Made by a program: the position numbers and the translations under genes. A stretch of DNA of 64,000 bases, taken from NCBI GenBank assembly GCA_033002965.1, contig JAURVB010002111.1:1-64000 (forward strand), in the 5' to 3' direction. Under the pieces are notes generated by a model. That model was not told where the DNA came from and ran no database searches. It saw only the letters and a program-made list of their open reading frames with translations. How positions within the stretch are numbered: the first letter of the stretch is position 1; each line of letters begins with the position of its first letter. Positions 1 to 13,141 of this stretch are shown here, in pieces. This DNA is from Piper betle. Lineage: Eukaryota > Streptophyta > Magnoliopsida > Piperales > Piperaceae.

Positions 1-715
1 ATTTATTATGTTAATAAAGTAATAAAAATTATTTATGAGACACTTAGTTTTATATTGTAGCATTTGACTCGTGACTTAGAACAAACAGATAGTTACAGGT
101 TGTATCGAGAGTCGTGTTTCCCATTGAACCATGCAAATCGATCTTTACCTTATTAAAAATTTAAGAGTCAAATATCCAGAAGGTAAATTTGTTTATATAT
201 AAGCATTGATCATTCTTTTATAGTAATGGTTTTCATTATTTTAAATGGTAATTATTTATAAGCGTGTATAAATAGGTTGTGGGTTAACATCATCCATGCG
301 AGTCGATGTTAAAAGATTACTTATGATAACTTCCTAAAGGCAGAGGGATTAAAGGGGCATTCAATTAAGATATTATGGATTAAATGGTATATAGAACTTT
401 AGAGGTTGCTCAAGGTTTAGAAGATATAAATGGTGAGAATAATATTAGATTAATCTAAGAGTTTGAAGTGTCATGTTGGGAGGTTATTGTAACACTTTGA
501 TACTACGTAGTTCAAGATATTTTTTGTTAGAGAAATTCGGTCGGTATGGTGTATAAATAAATAGTAACATATTAAAAAAGAATGACTATTAGATGATACA
601 AAATTTAGATAATTATTAAATAATAAGAAAATAAATATGAAAGAAGTTGATAGAACATTTTATATCATACATTATGCATAATTATGCCAGCTTTTACTTG
701 CCAAAAAAAGATGGC

Positions 716-781
716 GTATTTGATTAATTAATGATAAAAACTTTCACCGTATTTGATTAATTAATGATAAAAACTTTCACC
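716..781. repeat. Exact tandem duplication, 2 x 33 bp
   Basis: The unit runs from the GTATTTGATT at 716 to 748 and is repeated without a mismatch at 749-781. The absence of divergence implies a recent duplication. Confidence 0.9.
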
Positions 782-3700
782 TCAAGCCAAACAAACGATC
801 AACGACGTCGATCCAAGCCCAGGTAAGGCCAACTTTGATCATTAAAGCCCAATTAAAACAATTCGAGTGGCCCAGTGGCCCACCAAGTATCTTTAAACTA
901 GATAGACAAAACAGCTGTGGTAATGATTTATCATTTTGTCAGAATGCCATTTTTGTTGTAAAATCTTATAATTCATAACGTTGATATATTACAACCCATT
1001 AATCATGTTTTATAAGATTTTTAAAATTTCAGTAAGACCTTGCGGCCAACTCTTCTAAAGATTACTCATTTAATTTCTATAAGGTTGTACAAACTTATGT
1101 TGTTGTAAGACCTAATAAAAATGACATTTAATCATCATTGAATGGTATTTTTGACATTCTAGTAGTTAATAGATATTATCATCCGACGATAGTTTTATGC
1201 TAGTTTCTTCCTTCTACCTAATATAATAATACCAAAATTAAAATTGAGGGGACGTGAAGCAAAAATATCATCCACTTACAAATAAATACAAAGTTTTAAA
1301 TGATTGGATTGCCCTTTATCTTCTGGACAACCAACCATCTTTTCTTGCCTGGGTTGGAACCGAGATTATGCAAATGGAAGTTATAAACATTTTGTAATTT
1401 GATTATATTTTCAACAATAATTTTTACCCAATAATATTCTTGATACAATAATATTGATACGGTACTAATTTAGTCATTATGTTGCAGTGTATGCACACTA
1501 ACTGGCTAATCAAATTAATGGATTGAATTTGGTGGAATTGAGTATATACATATACATATTGCATGTCTTGATTGCTTTATATTCTGTCATTGAATCATTT
1601 AGTTTTTTGGCCGTCCTTGGTGAGTGACAACCAGAATTGAGCGATGTAAGAAATTTTGATTTTCTTTGTGCATTGAAACTTCATCAAATCTCTGTAGCTC
1701 GGGACTCGATGCACGGTAAATGCAGCGTAAAGTACATGGGCTTACTACCCCAAAAAATATTTTGTCTTTACGCTTTAAAAAGTGTGTAAAAAATATATCT
1801 TTTACCTATATTGTTTTTCATAAACCAATTTTAGACATAAACAAAATTATAGATTTCATTATTTTGAGATAGAGTAGGTATTAATTCTTTAATTTTTTTC
1901 TCTACGCTAAAAAATGTAAAAAATTCTTTGCTATAATTTTTCCCTCATCAACTTCTCTGTTTAAGGGGTGAAGGAAAGTTTCTCTACGATTTTTTATATT
2001 AAAAAAAAAGTTAAAACATCAGCACATGCTAGCCTCTCAATGAGCTTCTGCCATGTGGCGAGACAGATTACACGGAGAATTTATTATCAACTTTTTTTTT
2101 CGAGGCACAGAGTGGAAAAGTTTTAGCTCGTCTCAATCTCAAAGAGCGCGTGAGGCGCAATGCGTCTTCACCGTCGATTCTTATGATAATCGATGGTGGA
2201 GATGCACGACGCTCTATCGGCATCACCCTCAGGTAGAACTAAATGTAGCTCTTTAAAAAGTGAGATTAATTATGATATATGTTATACTTAGATCGACTTA
2301 ATTTATATATTTACATTTTTTCTTTTATTGGTGTAACCTTCAATTATACATGTTTGGTATTATTAGGTATTCGATCGACGAGAATTTTATCAATTATATA
2401 TCTTAATACATGCATCCAAACTATTCTTATTTTTGTCCTATATCAAGTTGTGCTAGTCAGAAAGATCGCAACTTCATAGAACTTATCTTTTCACTTAATT
2501 AGTCAGGGTCATTTATCACAAAGAACCCTAGATAATACTTTCTATTATAATATTTAAAATTATAACAAATTGATTTCTTTTTTGTCTCACATTCCCTCGT
2601 GAAGATCCTTTTACTAATTTTTTCCGCCCACCTCTCCGCCTATAAGTTTATATAGTCGTCATTTAAAGGACTATTATGTGTTTTGTAGGGTATGAGTTGA
2701 CAATGCGGCTAATAACAACCATCGATTTAATAAACATTATTTTACAAAATTTCATCGAATTGTAAATTAAATTATATGGAAGGAGTTGCAAATTTAGATT
2801 AATTTTTTTAGTGTAAATTACTTATTTGTTTAATTGATGTATCAAAAAGAGTGATTCTAAATTTATGATACCCAAATTAACTACTTCACAATATATATGG
2901 AGAATAAACTTCAACCTTCTAAATAATTATTGGGTAGAGGAGGAGCATCATTGAGATCTTCCACACCATTGTTAATTAGTGGTTACTACTAATTATAATT
3001 GAAAATACATTGTGTCAGGATCCCTAATTCAAGATCCACACCTTCTAATTCTTCCTCATTCTCCCAAATATTCCCTTCCAATAATCAACCCAAGTTATCT
3101 AAGCAAACATTATTTTCTTAACATCAACTCCACATGATGTTTTATATATGACCTTGTGACCTTGGGGAAAGGGAAAAAAAACTTCACATGATCCACCCCA
3201 CCATTTGAAGCTTGGATGTCTCTCATCTCTCTATTTTACAAAACCCTAGGTCAAATCCAAACATGATATATAGACAGAGAAGGGAGTATTTTTCATGGGG
3301 AAGTGCTCTTTGGATTTGAATGCTTACACAATGAAGCCTCATGGACATGGGAGACTCATATACCTTGAGTGAGTTTAACTCAGGGATGTGTGCCTTGTGC
3401 CATAAATTCCTTAACTTTAAGAAGATGTCATAAACTTATAAACCTGCACCATTGATCAATTATATTAGTTCATCATCTAAAGCAATTGTATTGAAATGCA
3501 CAAAACTAGATAACCAGTTGCCTCCACGTAATATTATTTTAAAACTCTTTTTTTACTCTAAAAAGTCTTTGTTTATGACTTTCCAAAAGGGTCAAACTCA
3601 ACGAATGACTTCCAATTAATAGATTTTGTGATTGAATCTCCAAGTTAAATAATAAAAATTATCAAATCATATTAATTTTTCTTTTAGTTTGACTAAATTA

Positions 3701-4065
3701 ATATTAAATAATATAATATATTTATTAATTTTAAGTATCAAAAAAATAATATACGTTGATTACATATTTTTTAAACATAAAAAATATTATAAATGACTCT
3801 AAATCGGCTTAGAGTTAACTCAGAGTTGATTCCACTCCGAACATACCAAGTCAAGTCCAAGAACTGTGTTCAGCACTAGCTACTTAATCGGTCACTAATA
3901 ATTAATCTTTAACATATAGATAGAGAGTTACCATCATACTATCATGCATTCAATTATTATGATGTTGATTTTTTTCTAAAAAAAGTCAATAGGTCAACAA
4001 TTGATATTTTCCCACAATTGACAACCGCAAGTATATATGTCGTTGAGAACTTTTTTACAACAATA

Positions 4066-4070
<5 letters not shown>

Positions 4071-4103
<33 letters not shown>
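4071..4103. repeat. (TA)n microsatellite
   Basis: About 16 uninterrupted TA units lie between AT-rich flanks. It is a simple repeat with no visible function. Confidence 0.95.
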
Positions 4104-4109
<6 letters not shown>

Positions 4110-6797
4110 GGGTAAATGAAATTTTTATTATTTTAGAGTGTACATGTTCGGTTGGTATGTATATTTGAAGAAGAAACTATGAATTTCCTCCTTAAGGTTA
4201 TGACAAAAAACTTCTTATTCAAAACAAAGGTTAAGCATTTTCTTTCATAGTAATATGGTCACAAGCATGTAGGAAAACATTAAAATTTTCATGTCATGTC
4301 AATCAATACTTTTAGGGTCGAACAGACTACTCTTGCATAGCTAAAAGGAAAGATCGAGCAAGAAGCAGACATTCTGAACAAACCAAAATAGATTTCTCAT
4401 CATCCGCAAGAGCAAGGCAAAGACAGTAATACATATATGAATTATTATCGCATTGATTATGAAAGAATGAGGAGGTTTAAGTTTAACTGCCACCTAATAT
4501 AGAAGCACACAAGTCAAGGGATGCACAATGAACATACTATTTGATGTATTTGTTCCTACCCAATACCCATCCTTGCCAAACATCTGTCTATGTACAACAT
4601 TAATGGCAAACAAGTAAGTCCAACCAGAGCTCAATTCACACAGTGCAAAGATAGGACTGGTGCATGGTGAAGTATAGGGCATTCATCGAGTCACTGGGAA
4701 TCATGTCTAGGTGATTGAAGAATGGCTAGCCAGCTTTGACTGAGATGTACATTTTAATTTGTGTATGTTCATGCATAGATATGAGTAATATTATTATATG
4801 TTCATGATAAATTAAATAGCATGCAAAACATGCACTTAGGAAGATTAGATTTAATCTTTGATTATGTATGATGATAGAATTTTTAGGCTGCTTAGTCTAC
4901 GTGGAATGAATGAAAATTCAACAGTTTGAGAAGTTCATGATTGGATGTAAAATAATCGATAAGATGTGGAAGGCATGCATGGTTAATGGAAGAATAATAA
5001 TAAGGTTGTAATACTCGATCATAAGTTTGCATGATATCTAAACCTGGGACTAAATTGTATTTACAACAAAACTACATTACTTTATAAATGTTCAATATAT
5101 GTTCCTTTGCAGATATTGGGTTTCATGAAAGGTTCTTGTTAGTCGTTTAGGTTTCGATGCTCATATCTGGGCATGCCCATATTTGGATGTAGGGCTGTTA
5201 AGAGAGCTGTGTTCAACTTGTATTTAAATTCGACTTGAATAAGGTGAAGTTTGTTTGAACTCAATTTGAGATTTAATGAGTTTCGAATATATATGTTCGA
5301 AATCGACTCGAATATTTTTATATTGTTCGAGTTCAATTCGATCTTGAATACACTTAAACTATTTAATTTTGACAAGCTTTAAACCAGCTCGTTTAGAGCT
5401 CAAAATCAACTTGATTAAAAGGTCAAAAGTAACTAACGAATTTTCAATAACGAATAGATCACGGTGATTAGAATCAACATGTAACGTAGCATTCAATAAG
5501 TTCGATTATTTTTCACTCCATATGTATTTATATACACGCATGTATCATATTATCTTTAGTTCTCAGTTTGTTTTAAGCGTTCTTCGTCCTCCCCAATGGG
5601 TTAACATCTATATTCGATAGCTTCACTTTCAAGGTATCATGGGTCGTCTTATCATCCACAGCCTTGAGTGTCTCCCAACTTTAGAACAAAGACCGGATCT
5701 TTTCCGCCCTGCTTTTGCTTCCAAACAGTTTGATGGTACTAAAGATCAAAAAGAAAGAAAGAAAGATGAAACCAAAGAGAAAAAGCTAACCAATCTTTTT
5801 GAAATTGAGCTACTTCTTTATACATAAAACAAAAGCACGGCTCCATTCCCAAAACAAAATGTATCCATGCAGGTCTTAACAATAATGCATGCAGCCTGTT
5901 TTTCTAAAAGCTACAATCTCCTTTGCATGGAGTAATATTTCAGATATTATGTCTTTTCAAATCATTGTGGGGATAGTTCATATGTTGAGGGGACGTATTT
6001 TTATATCTTAACACATAATTTATATTTATACATACATGCATTATATCAAAAAATATATCATGAAAACTACCTCTATATGATGATCAATATTCATTACTTT
6101 CTAATCTACTTTTTCTCAAAAATTTCATGTTGGCTTCATATTCATGTTGGGTTCCATATAATTTGAACCCGAAATCAAATAAGTTCTATGAATATTTCTG
6201 TTACGCAAAGAGTAATGGTAATGTAAATATTGTTTTAAAATTCTTTTTTAATTATCAAAACTCTACGATTCGACTTCACTCTACCTATCAAACTTTGTCT
6301 CTTGCTTCAAACCAACAATGCATTGGCATTAACGGAATTAAATATTGACAAAAATATTTATTATTGATGTGAAAAAAAATAAATCTAACGAAATTTGCAG
6401 TGACCAACTTGAAGCTTCAATGCTACCAAAATTTCCATAGCTGAAGCTGATCTGTTTTTACTCTAGTAAAAATCTGAAAAATTGTTCATGGGTACATTTC
6501 TTAATTGGAATATGAAACATGTAAGGTCTATATCTCTATAATGTTGTATGTGTACACAAGGAAAACAACAGGGAGGAGGAATCTATCTCCATGTGAATCT
6601 AGGGAGAAGTGCTGAAGAGCAGTGGAGTAGCAGACCGGAGATGATTTTCCGATCCATTCCTTTATGATTGAGCCTTCTCTTTCCATCTGACCATTGTTCT
6701 CGTCTTTTTGTAAAGGCCATATGTACACATTGTTTAGTTGCAGGTTAGAAAAAAGAGAGACGACTCACACTGTTTTGTTGTTATCTCATCTCCCTCT

Positions 6798-6817
6798 TCT
6801 CTCTCTCTCTCTCTCTT
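6798..6817. repeat. (CT)n microsatellite
   Basis: About ten CT units sit in a wider pyrimidine-rich stretch (about 6780-6835). Such tracts are common in plant 5' leaders, but no coding region follows here. Confidence 0.85.
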
Positions 6818-7812
6818 TCCATCTCACCATCTTTTTCATGGGTGCCCGCTCTGTGCGCTGCCACAGCTCTACCTTTTCTTCTTCATCCATGTTGGTAGGA
6901 GTCTTCGGAGTCTGTATTGTTGCGTCTCCCACCTTCAACGCTGGCCATCTGAGATGCTCAGAAATTACTTGCGGTCCTTCACCCTCACGCGTTTAAGGTC
7001 GTCCTAAGAATTCGGCCCAAAGTAAAAATTAATAGATTATATTATTTTTTAAAATAAAATATGTGTATATAATAAGTCAATGAAGTGTGTAACATCCTTG
7101 GCAAATACTCCAAAGAGTTGGGATAATTTGAAGGTCTTAATTTTATCGGGCTTCATGACCCCTAATTATGGGAAATATTTATTACAACCACAATATGTAG
7201 ATTTTGTATAGGAATCTAAATTAAAAAATACGAGATTTAACCGATCAAAATATAATAAAATAATTATAAAAAAATAAATTATTATAATTTATCTTCTTAT
7301 TTAATTAAAATTTATCTTTAAAGTCAAAATCAATTAAAATCTATTATTATATAACCTATTTAATTATTCAACAAAAATTTTAATAAAAAATTAAATTTTA
7401 TTATTGACAAAAGTCGTGTATGGCCTGATATCTACCTAGTTATATAAAAGTGGCGATCAATTTTCCACCAATGTGGAAAAAATTAAGATACCCAACAAAC
7501 TGTAAATCACTCTTGGCCGTGAACAGAATTATAAAATTTGGTTTAGAATCCATATTGGTCGTGCATCACAAGAGATAAAAGAGTGCTATCTGTTCACTTT
7601 CCAGTTAAGAAGGCTGTAAAACCCGGCGAGTAATAACATTTTAATCGAAGGGATGATGATAAATCAACTTGCTCAAGTCTGGCATCATAAAAACAAGAAT
7701 GGAAAGAATTTTAATTTCCATATAAACTAACAAATGTACATAGAAAATGAAGTTATGTTCTAGCAAAAACAGAAACTGTATATGTCATCCTTCTCTTGTG
7801 TCTTTGACATTA

Positions 7813-10479
7813 CTATCTTAAAACCACAGTCAACTTATTCTGCACTGTTTCCCTCACATTCCACTGCAATAACAAAAGCACATAGCAGCAGTTACAAGAA
7901 GTTCTGAAACAAATACATTACATAAAATGGAGGCATTAATAAGAGGAAATCGCAAGTATTGGTGATGTGCAAGAATGATAAAAGAGGTGCCAAATGCCAA
8001 AAATTCGGCATACCAAGTTAACGATTAAATAACATTCATTTGTCAAGTGCAAACAAATCAAAGAGATGAATCATACCTGTAGGTCATTTATTTCTTCATC
8101 AGCAAGAGAGCGCTCCATTGACCTGTATGCTATTCTGTAGCAGTGACTGGCCATTCCTTTCTTGTTTGTGAAGTTATCACTTAACCGTACCTATCCAGCA
8201 CAAAATTATTTGATTGAACAAACCTTTCTGCAGTACTCATGCCGATGCTCCCATGCCATAGGTAAGAACCAACAATTAAGCCAAGACGATGAGCATATCT
8301 CCTCAACGAGATCACCAGCGATGCCCCTCACAACTTCACAAAGGTTGTTCTCAGTAAATGAATCATTTATCCAAAAGCTCATGTCTTGGTAACAAGGAGG
8401 GTACTGTCACAGCAAAGAAACATAAAGACTTAGAAAATCAATGCAGGCATCATTTAAAAAATAAGAACAAAAAAATGTTCCCAACAAGAACCATATTAAA
8501 TGGAACTGATTAGCCTCAGAGAAATATACCATATCTAGCATTAAATATAATTCTCTGCTACGGATATTTTCTAGAAAAATCATCGAAGAAAATGTGAGTG
8601 GATGCAAGCTCAGGTATTAAAAATAAACAGACAAAACAAATTCGTTGAGATGGTATTTAGCTTTGGTTGTGGAATTACTGAACTGGAAGATAATGTGATC
8701 CATCCTACATTGGAACAAACCAAATAATCCAATATTGCCCACATACAATATATATAAAACACATACAGGTAACCATAAAATCAATGTGGAGCTTGCAAGC
8801 CATGATATGTATCAGGAAATCACCAATAAGAAAATTACCAACTCAGATTTACATTTGGATTAAGAACATGCCACATTTGGGCAATGCTAGGAAATGAGAG
8901 AGCATCCTAAAGAAATAAGAACTTTCATGCACACAGATAAGCAGGCCTGAAATCCAAATTCTAGCTGGGTTTATACATACATCAATATCCTGTACTCCAC
9001 TCTCTCAGAGTAATTTATTCTTAAGTAGGTTCACTTGTTTCTCATATTCATTAGACTTTGCCATCAAAGAAGAACATATGCTAGACAGTACCAAGACTTA
9101 GAAAACTGTATTTTTCATACAGCTCATCAAAGAATTCTGAGGTCTAGATTTTGCATTTTGTTAACAAGGGGATCACATAAATTTGCTTCCATTAAAAAGT
9201 TGAAGCAACCCTCAAATTTTATAATATGGATGATTAATTTTGCTATTAATGGTGGCTGCATATGTTGCACAACTTCAATCTCCATATCAAATGACTAAGA
9301 ATAATATCTTTGCTCATACCCTGGAGTACAGCTTGAACTTTATTCCAAGCTGCCCTTCAGTGAACTAAAAAGTATACCGAATGGTAATAGAAGTTAGAAT
9401 TTATACAAGTCTTTTGTAATATTCAAAGCTGCTGTTAACATGTAGCACAGAATCATCAACTAAGTATTACTTGAGAGGTAAATCTTGGATCAGCCAACCA
9501 GAAAGTCGTATATCTGGTATTTCAAATAAAACCATAGCAAGCCTCTCCAAGCCAAGTCCCAAAGCCCAAGCAGCATCATCTGGTCTACCGTTGTTCTTAA
9601 AAATCTCCCATTCAGTCACTCCACATCCCAATACCTCCAACCACTTCTCCTGATGGACAACAGACATGAAAACGAGTAACAAAAAAAGTAAATAATAAGT
9701 TTGACTTTGCACTTTAAAGATACTTTTAATCAAAGGCTTCAATCATATGGTTATACAACATGTTTATGCAAGACATTAAGTTAACGGAGGTTAGAAGTTT
9801 CACATTACCTGGAAATATATTTCGAGTTCAAAGGATGGATTAGTAAAAGGAAAATATGGATCAACCCATCGCTTGTCAACCGCACCTGCAAAGTAAAAGA
9901 TGTTTGTTGGGACAAAATTCATATAGTCACCATCCAATACAACTAAAGATAATTCAATTTTCATTTAAATGCAAGCATCACATGTATTCTGAGTTAACCA
10001 TTCAAAACAAAAGTTTTCACAAGAAATGGCTCATAGATAATGAAACCAAGGTAAAAGGCAAACATAACAAATAAATATCTAGCAAGACCCACAAAAGTTC
10101 TCTTCAAATCTTCAGCTACATATGATGTGCCATCCATATCCGAGCCTTCCCATTCACTGGGGGAGAAAATGCGAAACCCCTCCATCTTTACCCAAAGGGA
10201 AAATCGGCCTACATTAGCTGAAATTTCATCAATGAATAGCCTGATAGGATTTAGTTTTATATAGATTTGTACATGATGAAATACTGGGTAATGAGTTGAA
10301 TCAATGGAGTCCCTACGATAAACATCTCCAGTTACAAGGAAATGGGAATGTCCTTCTCTTGATAGTTCTTCCTAGCGAGCAATTGTATGGCATCTCAAAA
10401 CAGTCTGGGCATCCACATAGTATGTGTCATTGTAACTCCGACTAACATGATCTGCTGGTACCAACACATTGTCAAAGTT
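7813..10479 (-). pseudogene. Organellar phenylalanyl-tRNA synthetase, decayed
   Basis: The family charges tRNA-Phe in mitochondria and chloroplasts. On the minus strand, exon remnants lie in gene order at 10273-10479, 10068-10185, 9809-9885, 9471-9649, 9320-9364, 8299-8403, 8077-8190 and 7813-7863. They encode recognisable pieces: [68 protein letters not shown] and the tRNA-binding tail ending VVLR. Lesions seen directly: an in-frame TAG at 10372-10374 where the family has Gln; one T missing near 9501, shifting frame after IPDIRL; donor GT changed to TT after 10068; donor GT changed to AT after 8299. I could not find the exon encoding the segment before NFDNV. Introns are kept, so it decayed in place and is not a retrocopy. 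The gene is normally essential, so an intact copy should exist elsewhere. Confidence 0.85.
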
Positions 10480-11339
10480 CTGCAAAAAATATGGCTGTCA
10501 CGAATACAGACACTTAAATCTCTCGGCAGGAGGCATAATTGAGAATGGTAAGGATCAAGGAAACTAGGTGAAGACCTTGAAAATAGAAAATTAACACTAA
10601 ATCAGGAGGAAGAAACAAATAGATCAAATCTGAATTTATATTTTAATCAATTTATAATTTAATCATCCTCCACTTCCCATTATATGTAATATCCTAGAAG
10701 ATCAGTAAAGGACTAAACATCTTACAGTGAGAAAATCTGAGGAGGCTGATAGCCTGATGCAGAAAGCTTTCCTTTTGAAGTTCAATTATAGAGAGTAATT
10801 TTAAGTGACTAGTCCAAATTTGAGTATGGTCATATTATAATTAGTTGAGTTACATTAAGAGCTCTCTTGACTTCTAGTCTTGTGTCAAGAACTAAATTAG
10901 AAAGAGTATATGTTCCTCTCATAGAAACAGGTTGGGCCTTGATTGTTGAAAAGTTTTTTATTGCAGAAAAAAAACTCTAATTTCAATTTTTATCTCTTCG
11001 AGTTCTCTTCCCACTAAATTCTATCTGAGAAGATTTTTTTGCTGAGACATTTAACTATCACCTGTTTACTAATCTTTTCCTACTTTGTACCTCATCAGAT
11101 TCCCAAAAATCAAAAGGTTTTTGGTGAAACATTTATTCAATGGACATAGAAGGAAATTCGTACAATCGTTCATAAGATAATGGCTACTAAGAAAACAATG
11201 CCATATCTCATAAATGACCACTGGCATATCTGTAATGATAAATTCACTAAAAATAACTAGAACCAGACCTGTTCAACAATTATAAGTCAAGTAAAAACAG
11301 TACCAATATAGATTAAGGTGAGAAGAACAATACCAATAT

Positions 11340-11990
11340 GCCAACAGAGATCAGTAATTCAATTTCCATATCAACAAGTCCCTACTCACCTCTATCTATG
11401 CATATATCTACCATGTCCAATTTTCAGGAAAAAAGAAAGGAAAAATACTCGACTTCAGATCAAACATAAAAATCAACCATCATCAATCAAAAAAAGTATC
11501 TATAACAATGGAATCACAAGTGAGCCACTAACAAGACATTAACTTCCATACCAGCAGATCTCTTATCTCATATATCAATGCATAAATTTATCACGTCTAA
11601 TCCAAGAAAAAAGACAAACTACTCAACTTTGGATCAATTGTAAACTTCAGCCGTGATCAACTAGCAAATAACAAGACATGAACTTCCACATCAACAAATT
11701 CTTGGTTCCCATTATCCATGCCTACAATCATCACACCTAATTCAGTTAGAATATACTAGGTTTAGTCTCAGTGTTAATTTTGTAAAAGGGAAAATTTTCT
11801 ATGAAAGTAAAAGGTCATGAAACATAGTGTACTCGGACAAAGACTATTTAAAACTCAAATATTATCATTCAAAAAGTCTCTATAACAATAGCATTACTAG
11901 TCAACCAATGACAAGAAACCAAATTTCACATTATCAACAAATCTATTGTCTCCATCGATGCATATATAATCATGAATCATCATCACATCA
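11340..11990. repeat. Diverged tandem array, about four units
   Basis: A block of about 75 bp recurs at about 11347-11430, 11532-11607, 11673-11745 and 11911-11985. Each copy has a variant of 'ACTTCCACATCAACAAAT', then 'ATC(T)ATGCATA', then a CATGTC/CACGTC-like box. Spacing between copies varies from about 140 to 240 bp and copies are clearly diverged. The array lies where the upstream introns of the synthetase relic would be. Confidence 0.6.
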
Positions 11991-12245
11991 GATTTTATTT
12001 TATTTTATTTTATTAAAAAACTCCCACTCGACCTGGGGAAACAGTAACATCCACACAAGATCATCCGACAAAACTCTATAAACAATATCAGTATCAGCTG
12101 TCAGCCAACTAACAACTGGGCTAGAACATCAACATCACAAAGTCAGAAAAACACCAAATTCTAAAACAACTACCGATAATTGATTTATATAAGAACAAAA
12201 GAAGTCAAATACTCAAGTGGGCACTCACTGTCTTTCTCAATCTTT

Positions 12246-12497
12246 TGTTGGGCCCTTTGGGCCCCCAACCAAGCTCTGATGCCACTTGTTAGGCCCTTTG
12301 GGCCCCCACCCAAGCTCTGAAACCACTGTTGGGCCCTTCGGGCCCCCAAAAAGAGACTTTAAATAACTAAAGAAAACTCGCAATAGGTGTCACGGGCCTC
12401 TCTTAATCCCAAAGCTAGCTCAAGAAATAAGGTTTTCCCATTAGCCAATATACAAATCACCAATAACCTCTACGACCGATGTGGGACAAACCCAACA
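12246..12497 (-). repeat. TRIM 3' LTR with an extra internal unit
   Basis: This LTR is about 252 bp because it holds three copies of the 42-bp unit where the 5' LTR has two. The extra copy lies at about 12246-12286. Its start, TGTTGGGTTTGTCCCACATC, matches that of the 5' LTR apart from one base. Confidence 0.8.
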
Positions 12498-12509
12498 ACT
12501 CCCCTTCAC
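12498..12509 (-). other. Polypurine tract of the TRIM
   Basis: The minus strand reads GTGAAGGGGAGT directly before the TGTTGGG start of the 3' LTR. This is the expected place and composition for the plus-strand primer. Confidence 0.75.
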
Positions 12510-12624
12510 ATCATCGTCTGACACACTCCCCTTAAATCAAACGGCACCCACCTAGCAAACTCCCCAGGTGAAACCCATGAAGAAGACAAGAACAATCGGC
12601 GTAGGTAAATCCAGTTTGAACTTG

Positions 12625-12636
12625 GCTCTGATACCA
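12625..12636 (-). other. Primer-binding site for initiator tRNA-Met
   Basis: The minus strand reads TGGTATCAGAGC, the standard plant LTR-element site complementary to the 3' end of initiator methionine tRNA. It lies two bases (AG) downstream of the 5' LTR, as expected for priming minus-strand DNA synthesis. Confidence 0.9.
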
Positions 12637-12638
12637 CT

Positions 12639-12848
12639 TGTTAGGTCCTTTGGGCCCCCAACCAAGCTCTGAAACCACGGTTAGGCCCTTCAGCCCCCCA
12701 AAAGGGAATTTAAATAATCAAAATAAACTCGCAATAGGTGTCACGGGCCTCTTTTAATCCAAAAGCTAGCTCAAGGAATAAAGTTTTCTCATTAGCCTGT
12801 ATACAAGTCACCAACAATTTCTACAACCGATGTGGGACGAACCCAACA
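12639..12848 (-). repeat. TRIM 5' LTR
   Basis: This 210-bp LTR aligns along its length with the 3' LTR, with scattered substitutions. Its 3' part holds two copies of a roughly 42-bp unit built around 'CAGAGCTTGGTTGGGGG' and 'CCCAAAGG.CCTAACA'. Confidence 0.85.
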
Positions 12849-12851
12849 TCT

Positions 12852-13109
12852 TCACCCCGCCGACCTCCAGCAAGGGCGCAATGGGCGGCTTGAACTTGGG
12901 TGAGCTCCGACAATGGTGACGGTGGAGAAGCAAAGAGAGGAAGGAGGAAGAGGAGACAAGGAAGATAAAGATGTAGACTTTCGGAAGAAATGGAAGCTTC
13001 TATGAGGGAAGATGAAGAAGGAAGGAGGTCTAGAATGGATTGCAGAGCGAGTGGAAGCCATGGCTTTGGCGGACATGGCCGGGCTTGGAAGCCAAGTCCG
13101 TGATGCCAA
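12852..13109 (-). pseudogene. Candidate first exon of the synthetase relic
   Basis: An 85-codon minus-strand frame starts MASRTWLPSPAMSAK and is rich in Ser, Arg, Pro and Phe with very few acidic residues, like an organelle transit peptide. It lies upstream of the synthetase exons in the right orientation, with the TRIM directly after it. Overlapping frames of similar length exist and no conserved synthetase residues are visible, so the link rests on position and composition only. Confidence 0.3.
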
Positions 13110-13141
13110 CGATTGGCCACAAATGATTTAGACTTTTGCAT

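Larger units (their letters stand above)
1..7812. other. Gene-poor AT-rich spacer
   Basis: I find no supportable gene here. Open frames are short, lack recognisable domains and do not join into a spliced product. Visible contents are an exact 33-bp tandem duplication (716-781), an AT microsatellite (4071-4103), a CT microsatellite (6798-6817), and a stretch at about 5190-5420 with many TTCGA/TCGAA motifs like the dispersed repeats seen elsewhere in the window. The rest is unstructured AT-rich DNA. Confidence 0.6.
12246..12848 (-). mobile_element. TRIM (miniature LTR retrotransposon)
   Basis: Read on the minus strand, this 603-bp element has a 5' LTR (12639-12848), a primer-binding site two bases inside it, a short non-coding interior of about 140 bp, a purine tract, and a 3' LTR (12246-12497). 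Both LTRs begin TGTTGGGTT and end AACA. There is no gag or pol reading frame, which with the size fits terminal-repeat retrotransposons in miniature, moved by enzymes of other elements. Flanks TCTTT (12241-12245) and TCTTC (12849-12853) could be a 5-bp target duplication with one mismatch. It ends within about five bases of the candidate first exon of the synthetase relic. Confidence 0.85.

Noticed and set aside
3230..3370. Possible miRNA precursor (a TTTGGATTTGAATGC stretch recalls miR159/319)
   Set aside because: The match to the mature miRNA is poor and I see no complementary arm within a plausible hairpin distance.
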